NCBI RefSeq assembly: GCF_030272615.1
Contig: NC_081414.1
Span: forward strand, 233,232,733-233,296,732
DNA from: Cryptomeria japonica
Taxonomy: Eukaryota; Streptophyta; Pinopsida; Cupressales; Cupressaceae
Direction of reading: 5' to 3'
DNA: 64,000 nucleotides
The notes under the pieces are model-generated. The model saw only the letters and a program-made list of their open reading frames with translations. It was not told where the DNA came from and made no database searches. Shown one piece after another: positions 12,761 through 23,473 of this stretch. Within the stretch, counting starts at the first letter, position 1. Every line of letters starts with the position of its first letter. The translations under genes and the position numbers were made by a program.

Positions 12761-13369
12761 GGCAGGTTCTTCCTCAAATAGTATGAATGAGAATAAGATG
12801 ATCATAATACCGGATTGTGAGCGCACCTGTGAGTAGGAATCAAGCACGGTTTAGCTGAAGGAGGTCTCTGAAATAAGTGAGGATGTTGAGGAGGTGGTGT
12901 GCAAGATTATCGGGGATAAAGCGCTGGAAGGAGACCATACACACAACGTTGTTCTGCTGGAGCAATTCGTTTATAATGTTGCACAAACCACCGGCAACCA
13001 TGAGGTTATGGAGAGGGCAGTGAATTGGTTGGTGGCTCCACACCTGAGGGATCCCACTGTCAAAGCATTGACGAAGCTCAAGCCAAACTCTTTCAAAGGG
13101 CTCGTAGCAGATGCATTTAAGATCGAGGAGAAATTCAAGGACAAAGGCATGACAGATACCATTTTGGCCATGAGGGATGGGTTGAGCAGGAAGAATATGG
13201 AAACATATGAATATATGATGATTGTAAATGAGAGCCTGTTCCCTAATGCATATCTGGAGAGAGCCTAGCAGGTGATTGAGGCCATTAGGACCCTGGTGTT
13301 CTCTCTTTGCAGCTTATTTGATGTATTAATGGGTGCTACCCCCTAGGTAGCAGTTTGCCAAAAAAAAAA
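12761..13369 (+). other. Unrecognised open frames followed by an A10 run
   Basis: A short frame begins at 12761 with MAGSSSNSMNENKMIIIPDC and stops. A 124-codon frame at 12894-13268 (including QFVYNVAQTTGNHEVMERAV and LTKLKPNSFKGLVADAFKIE) has the composition of a real helical protein, but I do not recognise it. Its reading continues open upstream of the first ATG for some codons. A run of ten A residues at 13360-13369 ends the block, as in a retroposed transcript. It may be a piece of a LINE or a retroposed plant gene. Confidence 0.4.
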
Positions 13370-13384
13370 CACATCAACAAAACT

Positions 13385-13718
13385 GCACTGCAAAAAGCCA
13401 ATACCTTCTTATTCCTCTAATGTTGCCAATACAAATCATTTCCTGCCTCCACAATTTGGAATGTTCTTGTTTCCCCCACTAAAGCCTAAAAGTTTTCCCA
13501 CAAAAAACAGATCCATGAAAAAACCATTTGGATACCAAAAAGCTAATTTATAATAACTGCAACTGTTATAGCATGGATGGACCTAAAAATCATCTCCTAT
13601 CCCCAACACAACTAAATGAGTCTTGAGAGTGACTTGCAAACAAGATCACACTCAAACACTAAATTATTAAGTCTAGAAAATTCTTTTAAAAAATTAAAAT
13701 AAAAATTGCAATTTTTGG
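13385..13718 (+). repeat. Interspersed repeat R, copy 2, left half
   Basis: Similar to 2005-2310 (cttcttattcctct..., cgagtcttgagag-type blocks). It ends in AAAAATTGCAATTTTTGG (13701-13718), which recurs with one mismatch at 15584-15601 and is read as the target-site duplication of the intervening LINE. Confidence 0.6.
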
Positions 13719-15583
13719 ATTTTTGCATTCTGCCTAGGGGATACATCCCTAGCCTAAATTTTTAACACAATGTTGCCCTTGCCATTTTCTCCCGAGCATA
13801 GGGTTTCTCCTGTGCAGCAACAAAGTCACGGCATAGTAGTTTCTAGTTCTACAAGTGATGCCATTGCTTGTCTTAGCACAGCTTCTCCCTATCCTTCAGC
13901 TATTACCATGGATGAAGCCGGTCTTGGTCTGTCCAGTGACTTAATTGGGGCAAAATGCAGGTTAGTTTCAGCGCGCAAAAGATCTCCCTCCTTGGCAACT
14001 ATGGTTTCACCCAGGTCTAGCTGTGGTGTGGGATTCCCTGGTAGGGTTGACAAGGAGTGTAAAGCTCAAGGTGGTTGTACTTCTGTTGCGGAAAACTCGG
14101 ATCCACTTTTGAGTAAAGGTTTTAACTCTACTAGGGCATCCTCCTTGGAGATTGCTAGATCTGGTTCTCATTCCCCCTTGGATTGGCCGGTGAATTTGGA
14201 ACTCGCAGGTGTTGTCAACAAGAAGATTGGTCTTAGCTTTGATGATCCTTTAAAGCTGAACTTTGATACCACTTTAAAGAAAGAATTGCATGAAAATGAC
14301 GAATTTTTATCTAAGAATTGGTTGATTGGAAGGTTTAGCTGCTTCTGTCCCAACCTCCCTAAGATCCATGAATGGATTTCAAAATCTTGGATTCCTCTAA
14401 TGGAAGACAAATTAGATATCTATCCATGTGCGAGAGATTTTTTTACTGTTGTTTTTTACAGTAAAAAAGAAAGATAGAAATACCATTTTATGTTTGGTTA
14501 TGGGGGCAAAGTATGTTGCTGTTAAAATCATGGCATCCCCACTTCAATCCATCCACTGAAATATTTTCAATTTCACCGATCTAGGTTCACCTCCTAAATC
14601 TCCCCCTTCACTACTGGTTTGAATCCTACTGATCTAGGTTCTTGTAACTACAGATGATAATTCAACAGACTTCATCCACACAACCTTTGCGAGGATTCTG
14701 GTGGAAGTAGATACCTCCAAAAATCTTCCAGCAAAAATTATTCTGAATGCTAATGGGCACAGTTGGACACAGCCTTTGGACTATGAAGGCTTAACTTTCA
14801 GGTGTAGAAGATGTTACAAAACTGGACATATTGTAGCTGAATGTCCATATGTTAAAAACTCAGCCAAAGAAGGAGACCTCACAATGGAAGGATGCCTCCT
14901 CTAAACATTATACTGTTGCAAATTCTGCCAGTAAGAATGACTCCTCTTCAGAAAATGCGTTTAGGAAGCAAATGGATGGACAGGTAGTTAAGCCTTCTCT
15001 TGTTTCAAGGATAGAGCAAAACTTGTCTCATCAGGACGACTCTCACTGCTCAGTTCAAGCTAAAATCTGTGACACAGTAACATCAGTTTTAGTGGTCAAT
15101 CAGCCTTCATACTCTTCAGCTTTTGATGAGGGGTCCTTAGGGTAGTGAACACTCTTTCTCAGGCTTCACCTCATCCTCTAAAGAATCCTATTGAGGTAGA
15201 TGGAGCTAATGCAAGGCGCACAACGCAGAAAATGAAAAGAAATCCCAACAAAAGTGCAGATTCTAGCAATAGAATGCTTCTCTGGTCTCACACCAAATCT
15301 GGGACTATACCCAAAATTTAATTGTGTTGTGTGTGACCAATTCGGTGTTGGATCAGCAATTATTTTAATTGCTTGTAGTTTGTTATCTTTAGCAATAGAG
15401 TAGATTTTGTGTCTGATAGTGGCATCGAACCAGTAGGTAGAGATTGGCTCTAATCGGCTAATGAAATGTAAACAGATGTAATATCTGTGTGATGGCCATG
15501 GCTGGCCCTATATGTACCATTTTATTTTGAATTTTAATTCAGAATAAATATTCACAATTTTGGTTGTGTTTTATCGAGCATAA
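13719..15583 (+). mobile_element. Internally deleted LINE (L1-like)
   Basis: This 1865-bp insertion is flanked by an 18-bp direct repeat (13701-13718 and 15584-15601, one mismatch). It splits repeat R, which is uninterrupted at 2005-2490. It carries an ORF1-type coding region (13770 to about 15145) and ends with a 3' tail region (TTTAATTCAGAATAAAT..., then a short A run). No reverse transcriptase (ORF2) is present; about 4 kb expected of a plant L1 is missing between ORF1 and the 3' end. It is therefore a non-autonomous deletion derivative. Confidence 0.7.
13770..15145 (+). pseudogene. LINE ORF1 (DUF4283-like plus CCHC zinc knuckle), frameshifted
   Basis: The first frame (13770-14477, 235 codons) has a low-complexity Ser/Pro-rich N-terminus and then a stretch like the DUF4283 region of plant LINE ORF1 proteins (NWLIGRFSCFCPNLPKIHEW, then SKSWIPLMED). 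After a frame disruption, the reading resumes near 14642 (DFIHTTFARILVEVDTSKNL), continues through LDYEGLTFRCRRCYKTGH and ends in a C-terminal tail. The knuckle is C-x2-C-x4-H-x4-C at about 14794-14835. ORF1 proteins bind the LINE RNA. Stops and shifts between the parts make it a pseudogene. Confidence 0.7.
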
Positions 15584-15790
15584 AAAAATTGCAACTTTTG
15601 GGCCTTAGATGGTTGAATTTAGCTCCCAAAGATGTTGAAAATGGCAACGTACAGCTCTCTGAAATCTTCAATTTGAAAAAAAAGAGGAGTTCAAATGGCT
15701 TTCCAAATCAAAAGCTATGGCCTTTGCAAGTTTTGGCTCCTACATCATGTTTGATAAGCAAAGCTAGGGAAAAGTTTGAAAGTCAAGGGT
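15584..15790 (+). repeat. Interspersed repeat R, copy 2, right half
   Basis: It starts with the second copy of the LINE duplication (AAAAATTGCAACTTTTGG). It then matches 2385-2490 (agctctctgaaatcttcaa..., gttttggctcctacatcat). The similarity to copy 1 fades after about 15760. Confidence 0.6.
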
Positions 15791-15849
15791 CCACTTCAAC
15801 TTATGCATCATCATATGACCTTTTTCATTGAGAAAATTATTAAAATATT

Positions 15850-16450
15850 TGTCAATATTGTACTTAGCTTAAAAAAAGCTATCTGCCTGAAAAAGTAATA
15901 AAATACTCTGAACCAAAAAGTGGACACCTCACTATAAATAAGGGACCTTTGTTTCTAAAAATAATAAGGAAAAAAGTAAGGAGGTGGCCGCCCTACAAGT
16001 CACTACCCTAGGATTGGCAGCCACTGCCCTGAGGATGAAGAAATATATTTAAACAAGTGGAAGCCAGTAGAAGAAGGATTCAGTTCATATTTCCTCAAGT
16101 CCTCATTTTAAACACTTGCTCATTCAATTCAAAGGATGAAAATCCTAAGTATTGTAAAGAGATTTAAGGATGAAAAACCTTGAAGATCTCAAGAGGAAAT
16201 TGGGGATGAAAACCTTTGGATTTCAATAGGTGATTCCAGCTCAGGAATTGCACAAAACTTTAGAAATCTTGACAGGCAGTATAGCAATCAGAATTAGCGT
16301 CATTCAATTGCAGCACAACCGTTTCATAAAGTTTGCAACTTGCAAGCAAAACCCTTGCTGGTGAAACAATAAGATTACGCTAACGGTCTTTGTGCTTTTT
16401 TTAAAAATGCAATAACAATTATCAACAACAATCAAGAAGAAATATGACAA
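15850..16450 (+). mobile_element. LTR-like leader of a decayed retroelement
   Basis: A TATA box (TATAAATA, 15933-15940) is followed by a leader of about 500 bp that ends in CA just before a primer-binding-site-like sequence at 16451. The left boundary of the LTR cannot be placed. The order TATA, U5, PBS, gag matches the gag frame that follows. Confidence 0.4.
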
Positions 16451-16462
16451 TGGTATCGAAGT
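16451..16462 (+). promoter_or_regulatory. tRNA-iMet-like primer binding site
   Basis: TGGTATCGAAGT resembles the plant initiator-Met primer site TGGTATCAGAGC. It lies one or two bases after a CA dinucleotide ending the LTR-like leader and about 110 bp before a gag-like ATG. Confidence 0.5.
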
Positions 16463-16571
16463 GGTAGTCCTGGCAGCCTATAGGGTGGCTTCATGCAATA
16501 CAGTGCTAGAGATCTGTATTCAAAGAGAGAAAAGAAGAAGAATTTTAGACTTATATACAGAAGCGAAAAAA

Positions 16572-17390
16572 ATGGGTCAAAAAGATTCAACCAATGATGC
16601 CTTGAGAGAATTTGCAGCTCAACTCACACAGACCCAAGAAGCACTAGCAAATTCGGCGAAAGACTGCACAGCTAATATTATTCTTACTTTCCATCGCAAA
16701 CTCAAGCAAAGCCAATCATGGAGAGGGTAGTCCATCGGTAGCTACTCAGGTTCTTAACAGCTTAGTTCTACCTAATCCAAGCCCCAAAATCTTCATCTCT
16801 AAAATCTTATAGAGGGAAGAACTACAAACGGAAGGAGAAGAATAGCAGCACCCATCCCCAAAAATAACGAATGTTTGTTGTGAGGAATTTCAAAATCTTA
16901 GTCCAGGAGTTCAAATGGATATGTCCCTTAGGGATTGTTGTAATTTGCAGAGAAATGCACCAAGAAGGGGAGGAAAAAGGACCCCTCAATATCAAGCTCC
17001 CAAAGACTTTCAAAGTCAAATTAGCAAGCTAACCACATCCCTACCTGTGATGGATCCAACAACTATTCATCTCGAGCATGGTTGCAAAAGATTGACACCT
17101 ATTTTTTGTTGAACACAATAATTGAAGATGAGGCTGTCAAATTTACTGCTCTTCATCTAGATAGGGTGGCTCACAAGTCATGCTATCATGTGATAACCAC
17201 CCAAGGAAACAACTCTATCACCACCTCAAAAGAGTTTCAGCAGAAATTATTGGAGTCACTTCCAGTGACCCTCCAAAAGTCCGACCACCTTGGGATGACT
17301 TCCAATTGGCTATCAAATGCCCGGCTAGGATGAGCATGTCCTTCTTCTTGGCAAGATCAGCACTTGCTGAGGTAAGTACTTGATGTTTTG
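16572..17390 (+). pseudogene. Decayed retroelement gag
   Basis: The frame opens with MGQKDSTNDALREFAAQLTQ at 16572. A later frame (17082-17333) contains FLLNTIIEDEAVKFTALHLD followed by RVAHKSCYHVITTQGNNSIT. The EAVKF..LHLDG.A..W pattern is that of Retrotrans_gag domains, but the central Trp pair is replaced. The two parts are in different frames. No protease or pol follows before the truncated LTR begins near 17480. Confidence 0.5.
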
Positions 17391-17479
17391 AAGGAAGATA
17401 TTACTTGAGGTTGGTGAAGTTTGCTGATTTTGAGTGAAAGAGCATTGAAATGTTCATTGAGCAAGTGATATTGACACTT

Positions 17480-18060
17480 TGGAGTCATTTCCTGTGACCT
17501 TCTAAAATCCACAACCAACTAGTGAGCACTTCCACTCACCCTTCAAATCCACAACCAAGCATGAACATTTCCACTTGAGGGTGAAAAGTCCAACCTGCTT
17601 GCTAACATTTCCACTTGAGGGTGAAAAGTCCGACCAATTGCTAACACTTCCAATTGAGGGTAAAATCCATGACCAGCTGATGAGATGACTTCCACTTAGC
17701 ACCCAAAATCTGGCTTAAGGGCATAAAGACGTGATGTTTGTGCTGCTAAGATGAGTGATTTCAATGTTGAAAACTGCAAGTGATAAAAAATGATGAAGAG
17801 ATGCAAATAGTCAAGGGAGGAAGTTGTCACTTCCAGTAGGGGTCAAAATCCCTGACACTATCAGTGACACCCGAAAATCCCCGACATTGTCACTGACACT
17901 CAAAATCTACCACTGTCAGTGACACCCAAAATCCACAACATCGTAGGTGACACCCCAAAACCCCAACCAACTTATGGTCACTGTTAGTGACATCTCAAAA
18001 CCCCAACCACCTTTAGAACCACTTCCAATGACCCCTTGAATCCACGACCATGCATGTATC
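17480..18060. repeat. LTR-4-specific degenerate short repeats
   Basis: The first part has units near CACTTCCACTTGAGGGTGAAAA (17525-17700). The second part (17830-18060) has units near GTCAGTGACACCCAAAATCC followed by short spacers. The sequence is unlike the arrays in the other LTR copies but sits at the corresponding place upstream of the ORF position. Confidence 0.55.
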
Positions 18061-18567
18061 TAGATAAGAATCAAGCTTCAAACACAAGAAACTCAGACTT
18101 GTAACTCAGAAATTTGACCTTCAAGCATCAAAATCAGAAGATTAAAAGCACTGAGAATACATATCAGATTAAGAGATCCATAAAATTTTGTCTACATCAT
18201 ATATGTTGATGCCATCTTTGTTTGCAGATATGACTGAAGAGAAAGATGAAGGTGCAAATTGCTAACACCATTAAGGAACTCATCAACAGATAAAGCTGAT
18301 ATCAAGGTCATCAACTGATGAAGGGAGCAGGTCAAACTTCATAATCGGGATGCAGCCACATAAAGGAGTGCGACGAGGTGAAGATCATCACAACTGCAAA
18401 GTAACAAGAAAGACTTCAAGATCAACATAAGGATGACAATGAATGCAAAGAAGATGATCAGCATGATGATACACTAGCACACTTCAATTGCAACATGTGG
18501 AAAAGACATACATAGAAACATTCAACATCATGAGGAAATCAAAGATGGGGAATCAAGCATCACCACT

Positions 18568-19000
18568 TTGAAATCACAAACTGATGATTGCTTCACAAAG
18601 ATGAGGACGAGATATAGCAATGAATTTTGGAAGATGTTTTACAATCTTGAATTTCTTCCAAAAATCCAAGAATTATTGCTGGTACAACAGAGAAGTAATC
18701 TCAGTGAAGGGCATCAAAATGAGAGGATTCAGAATCAATGCAAAGATGAAGGATGAAGAGCAACCCAAAGATGAAATTCCCAAACAAGAAGATGAAATTG
18801 AAATGGTCAAGAAGAGTCAATCAAAGCTAGAAAGACTTTATCATGCTAAAGATGATACATTTTGGGAATATCTCCCACCACCATCTCAATCACTGCAGGC
18901 GCTTGAAAATGTTGAGTATCAAGAGATATTGCCTGAATCACAAACTCTTGTGATGAATTACAGGGAGCAAGTAGCTAAGGTGGCGCCCAGTCATCACTAA
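18568..19000 (+). pseudogene. Unrecognised frame at the U3-ORF position of LTR-4
   Basis: A charged, Lys/Glu-rich frame (18620-19000, 126 codons, with DEEQPKDEIPKQEDEIEMVK) ends about 190 bp before the telo-box palindrome. I see no convincing similarity to the U3 protein of the other LTRs. It may be a captured or diverged C-terminal coiled-coil region, or a chance frame. Confidence 0.3.
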
Positions 19001-19191
19001 CTCACCTTCGCACATCATTCCAATTTAGGGCATCCAAATTCAATGCACCTGACTCATTCTACGAGGTGGAGGCACAAAGTTCAATGCACCTACCCTCATC
19101 ATCTATTGGTTGCAATCCAAGGAAGGACATGTGTCCTATTTTTTGTAATTTTATCATTGGTCAAACATCAAATGCTATTAATGGGTGTAAC

Positions 19192-19282
19192 AAACCCTAA
19201 TTAGGGTTTTTTATCTTGAAATCTTGGTCATTGATGTGGATTTGATCCTGGCCACTCATTGTAAAGAGCTATCTATATAAGG
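19192..19282 (+). promoter_or_regulatory. LTR-4 telo-box palindrome and TATA box
   Basis: AAACCCTAATTAGGGTTT (19192-19209) is followed 64 bp later by TATATAAGG (19274-19282). The same pair in the same order occurs in LTR-2 (26714-26731 and 26797-26805). Confidence 0.6.
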
Positions 19283-20084
19283 ATCTACTTCCTCATTTGT
19301 AAAGTGAATAGTTAATAGTTAGCAGGTGGATTATTAGTGGATAGCTAGAGTAGAGTAGGAGAAAAGGGAGATTGTTGCCAAGACTTTGTTGCAAGAAACA
19401 TATTGTTTTCATTGAAAATATGGTGAATTTCATGTGTTGATTCAACATTTGCATGATCTCTACTTCTCATTTATTTTCATGTTGGTTAGATGGATGTAAG
19501 CTATTGTGCATGATTAATGGTGAGATTCATATGTTCATACTACTAGTATTCCGTTGATTGTGAAGTATCTTGCATGGTCAACCGAACTCTTTATAAACTT
19601 AACTTCAATTGCTACTTGCTCATGGATATGCATCCCCTTGATGGTGTCTATGCCATTAGTAGCAATTTGAACATGATTTTGCTCTCCTTAGAAGATCGCA
19701 CTAAACTTTGTGGAGTTGTTGCTTTGCATGGCAAGGCAAAGTCTAGTTGAATTTCACTAGCCATTCATAGTTCCTTACATTCCTAGGATTAGACTAGACT
19801 TCTAAACTCTCATCCTTTTTTATCTTTTTTTTAAGTAAAGTAAAATTCCATGTTCCAGTAGCATTCAAACATTCAAGTATCGATGTAAGTCCCCTTGTGA
19901 TTCCAACAGAATCACATCACAATCACTAAGTCTATCCATGTATAAAGTCAAGACCTGACTATTGGAACCTTGGAGTCGTCTGGTTTAATCACATAGTTTA
20001 GCATCCGAGAGGTCTTTGTTCAAGAGAGAATAGAATACTTAGTATTTTATTCTGTGTTGCATAGTTCATAAAAACACAACAACA

Positions 20085-20749
20085 ATATGATTTGCTATGA
20101 GGAATATGTTATGATGTATTCATCCTAATATTAATGATGCTCTGATTTATTGATCTGGGTTTTATTGATCGTAAACAAGATAGTCTAAAGGATAATTATT
20201 GCAAAAAATCAAGATAAATTCTATCTTCTGAATTATTCTTACAGTTTTAAGTTGAATATTATAATAAAATGTCTTCAGTTTTGATAGAATTATATTTATA
20301 AATACCATAGTTGAACTACTCGCCAAAAGAAAAAACTTGCCAAGGCCCCAAAAAAAAATTCAATGAAAACTCGGCAAAAAACTCAACAACTTAAAAAATT
20401 ACTTAAATTTAAAAGAAATGCATTTTTCTTACAAAATTCAATGAGGAAATGCATCCAGTGAATCAATAAATGAGTACACAAAAGAAGCAAGCTGAATCTA
20501 GACATATTTAATTGATTTAAATGCAAATTGGGTACAAATTGGCATCCTCTTGTGGAATGTTGATGGCTGATAGACTGAAACAAAATCAACTAGCAAATTG
20601 TTCTTGTAAAACTAAAAATAAATACTACATCAAAACATTTTATATCTTCCTCTTCCCAGCTCTAGTGAAAACTAGTGGAGAGATGGAACTAGAGGGTCTA
20701 ATCCTAGGAGTCCAATGTGGCTTCTCCACCTCGCCAAAATTAGGTTGAA
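20085..20749. other. Spacer between LTR-4 and LTR-2, nothing recognised
   Basis: AT-rich sequence with no credible coding frame or repeat boundary. It is the genomic target into which LTR-2 inserted; its last five bases with 20750-20754 hold the duplicated GGTAG. Confidence 0.4.
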
Positions 20750-20754
20750 GGTAG
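20750..20754. repeat. Target-site duplication GGTAG of LTR-2, left copy
   Basis: GGTAG precedes the TGTTGTGACC start of LTR-2. The identical partner is at 50744-50748, on the far side of the 23 kb element nested in LTR-2. Confidence 0.75.
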
Positions 20755-21544
20755 TGTTGTGACCTTTTCCACACATCGCCCCATTGCAAATGGGGGCCCT
20801 CTCTTTTCCTGCTTTCTAGGATTTTGTTAGTGTCCTGTGACCTTTTGCTGCAGTTTCACCAAGCCTTGTCCAGTTCAGAGCATTTCAGGCCTTGACGATT
20901 GAAAGTTAGTTTTTGCAAGTTATGTGATTCCGAAGTGTGAACACCACCAAAGTGCTTAGAGAGGCCAAAGGACCAAGATCGCAATTGATTTGGACGAATT
21001 TGGACAACTTTCTATTTTTAGAAAGTTTGCTTTTTTGCTTTTTCCTATTTTTTAGGAAGTTTCGTTTTTGGCATTTTTAGCCCGATCCCTGGTATGGCTA
21101 TTTTTAGAAAGTTTTTCCTATTTTTTAGGGATGTCTGCTTTTTGCTTTTTCGGGATGCATACCTAGGGTTTACACTTGCACCACTGACCAACTCCGACTG
21201 GAATTCGAAAATTCCAAGTTTTGACCTAAAAACGCTGAATCCCTAGATTTTAGGCTTTTTGCTTTTTCCGAGATGCAAACCTAGGGTTTACACTTGCACC
21301 ATCGACCAACTCCTACCAGATCTCGAAAATTCCAAGTTTTGACCTAAAAAGCTGAAATCCCTAGATTTTAGGCTTTTTGCTTTTTCAGATGATCCACCTA
21401 AAGCACAGATTTCAAATTTCAAGTTAATCCGATTAAATTAGATTAAATTGTGAAATTTTGAAATTTCTTTGAAAATTCTTCTAAATCTGGCTAACAAGGG
21501 TTTTGAAGTGTTTCTACAGGTTCAAACCCCATCACAAAGGATGA

Positions 21545-22460
21545 AGAGGTCATGTGGGTGCTGAGGTTAAAGTCCGCCATGCTAATGGAGGTCATGTGGG
21601 CGCCTTGTCTAAAGTCCGCCATGAGTTTGGAGGTCACATAGGAGCACTCTCCAAGTCCGCCCCACCTTAGGAGATCATGTGGGTGCAAGGCTTGAAGTCC
21701 GCCCAAGGCATAAGAGAGGCCATGAAGGAGGCAACTTCAAAGCCCGCCCAAGGCTAAAGAGGCTATGTGGGGGCTAAGGTAAAGTCTGCCCAAGGTAAAG
21801 GAAGCCATGGAGGAGTCAACATCAAAGTCCGCCAAGGAAAGTGCCTACTCCAAAGTCCGCCCAGCCATGAAGAGGCCATGAAGGAGGTAACCCCAAAGTC
21901 CGCCCAGCCATGAAGAGTCCAAGCCAAAGCCCGCCAAGGAAGGTGCCTACTCCAAAGTCTGCCCAGCCATGAAGAGGCCATGAAGGAGGTAACCCCAAAG
22001 TCCACCCAGCCATGAAGAGACCATAAAGAGGCAACTTCAAAGTCCGCCCAGCCATGAATAAGTCATGAAGGAGGTGAGCTTGAAGTCCGCCCAAGGGAGA
22101 AGGAGACCATGAAGGGGCTAAGGTTGAAGTCCGCTCAAGGTGGGAGTGTAGTCCAAAGTCCGCCCAATGAGGAGAAACACTTGAAGTCCGCCCAAGATGG
22201 AGAAGACACCAAAGTCCGCCATAGTCATGTGGAAACCTTGCTAGAAGTCCGCCCAAGATGCTAAGTCAAGGAAGAAGGAGGCCATGAAGAGGCCAAGGTA
22301 AAATCTGCCCAAGGTTGAAGGGGCCATGAAGAGATCACCAAAGTCCGCCAAGGTAAAGGAAGCCATGGAGGAGTCAACATCAAAGTCCGCCCCAATGCCT
22401 TAGTCAATTTTTTTTTCACGTTAATAGAGGCCACAAAGGAGTGTAGTCCAAAGTCCGCCA
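21545..22460. repeat. LTR-2-specific minisatellite (AAAGTCCGCC units)
   Basis: About 22 tandem units, mostly 42-44 bp with some of about 28 bp, each begin AAAGTCCGCC or AAGTCCGCCCA and continue with a variant of GCCATGAAGAGGCCATGAAG. The array lies between the LTR terminus and the U3 ORF. The related LTRs have unrelated arrays at this position. Long frames on the minus strand through here only reflect the unit lengths. Confidence 0.85.
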
Positions 22461-23459
22461 TACCTTGGAGAGGTTGGCTAAATTCGCCAAAATTTGAAAA
22501 AGATGGAAATAAAATTCGAAAAATCAACCTACACATAGAAGGTCAAACAAAGTCAACATGATGTCACAAAATCCACAAAGATTTCAAAATTAAATCCAAA
22601 ATGAAGAAATATCTAAATAAAAAAAAATCCTCAAAATAAATCCAAAATGGAATGTTTTTTTTCAGAATATTGAGGGAATATTAAAAATTTATTGAGATAT
22701 TAATTCAAAATGGAAAGTTTTTTTGAAAGGGAATATTGGAGGATTAATGAATATCTTCAAACTTAAATCAAAATGGAAAGTTTTTTTTAGAATTAGAAGT
22801 ATGAGTTGGATGATTTTAGGGGTTTTTCTTAAAACTTGTCTACAAATACTTCATTATCAAATTCATTATTACATCAAGAAGTTCAAAATTACTAAGGAGA
22901 GCTTAGTAAAGTATGTCAGTTTGAAGATCATCTGGAGGAAATTCTAGATATTGCTGGAAGTGGGATAATATTTTCTTTGGCAGAAGGCTTACAGATTTCT
23001 GGAGAAAGGCATCTTTTCTGAATTTTCTCAATATTTTGGAGAAAAGTCTAGCCTTATTCCTATCCAAGTCGGAGGTAAAACTAAAATTGTGAATTTTCTG
23101 AATATTTTTCTAGAATTTAATAAATGATTTTGGAGAAAGAAAATTCAATTTTTTTTGGCTAAGTATGAAAATTTTCGAACTTGATAGTGACTTCAACCAG
23201 CTTCAAGGCTGAGGGTCTGGAGGTGAAAATTCAATTTTTTTTTGGCTAAGTATGAAAATTTTCGAAAGTTTTAACACTTGATGGTGACTTCAACCAGCTT
23301 CAAGGCTGAAGGTCTGGAGGCGAAAATTCAACTTTTGTGGCTAAGTAATGAGAGTGAAAAAATGAAAATTTTCCAACACTTAGCCATTTCGCGGCCCCGT
23401 TATTTTTTTCGAAATTTTGCAGAATTTTTTCCAACTTAAAGTTTTTATCACTCATCTGC

Positions 23460-23461
23460 AG
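23460..23461 (+). promoter_or_regulatory. Possible 3' splice acceptor before the LTR-2 U3 ORF
   Basis: A pyrimidine-rich stretch ending CATCTGCAG/GT lies 12 bp before the ATG at 23474. Similar YAG/GT junctions lie just before the start codons of the homologous ORFs in LTR-1 and the full element. Confidence 0.4.
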
Positions 23462-23473
23462 GTCTTGAGCGCC

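Larger units (their letters stand above)
17480..20084 (+). mobile_element. 5'-truncated LTR related to the giant-LTR family (LTR-4)
   Basis: The right end matches the family's LTR ends in plus orientation: AAACCCTAATTAGGGTTT (19192-19209), CTTGGTCATTGAT, TATATAAGG (19274-19282), then ACCTTGGAGTC (near 19969) and TATTTTATTCTGTG (near 20043). It ends in CAACA at 20081 or 20084. The usual TGTTGTGACC start and the terminal hairpin were not found upstream, so the left end is lost. A repeat array (17480-18060) and a weak frame (18568-19000) occupy the positions of array and U3 ORF in the family layout. Confidence 0.65.

Noticed and set aside
21491-22536. Minus-strand frames rich in W, G and P across the LTR-2 minisatellite
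   Set aside because: They only translate the 42-44 bp repeat; units that break the three-base periodicity end the frames.
22723-22947. Plus-strand frame just before the U3 ORF of LTR-2
   Set aside because: Short, AT-rich, with no counterpart in LTR-1 or the full element.
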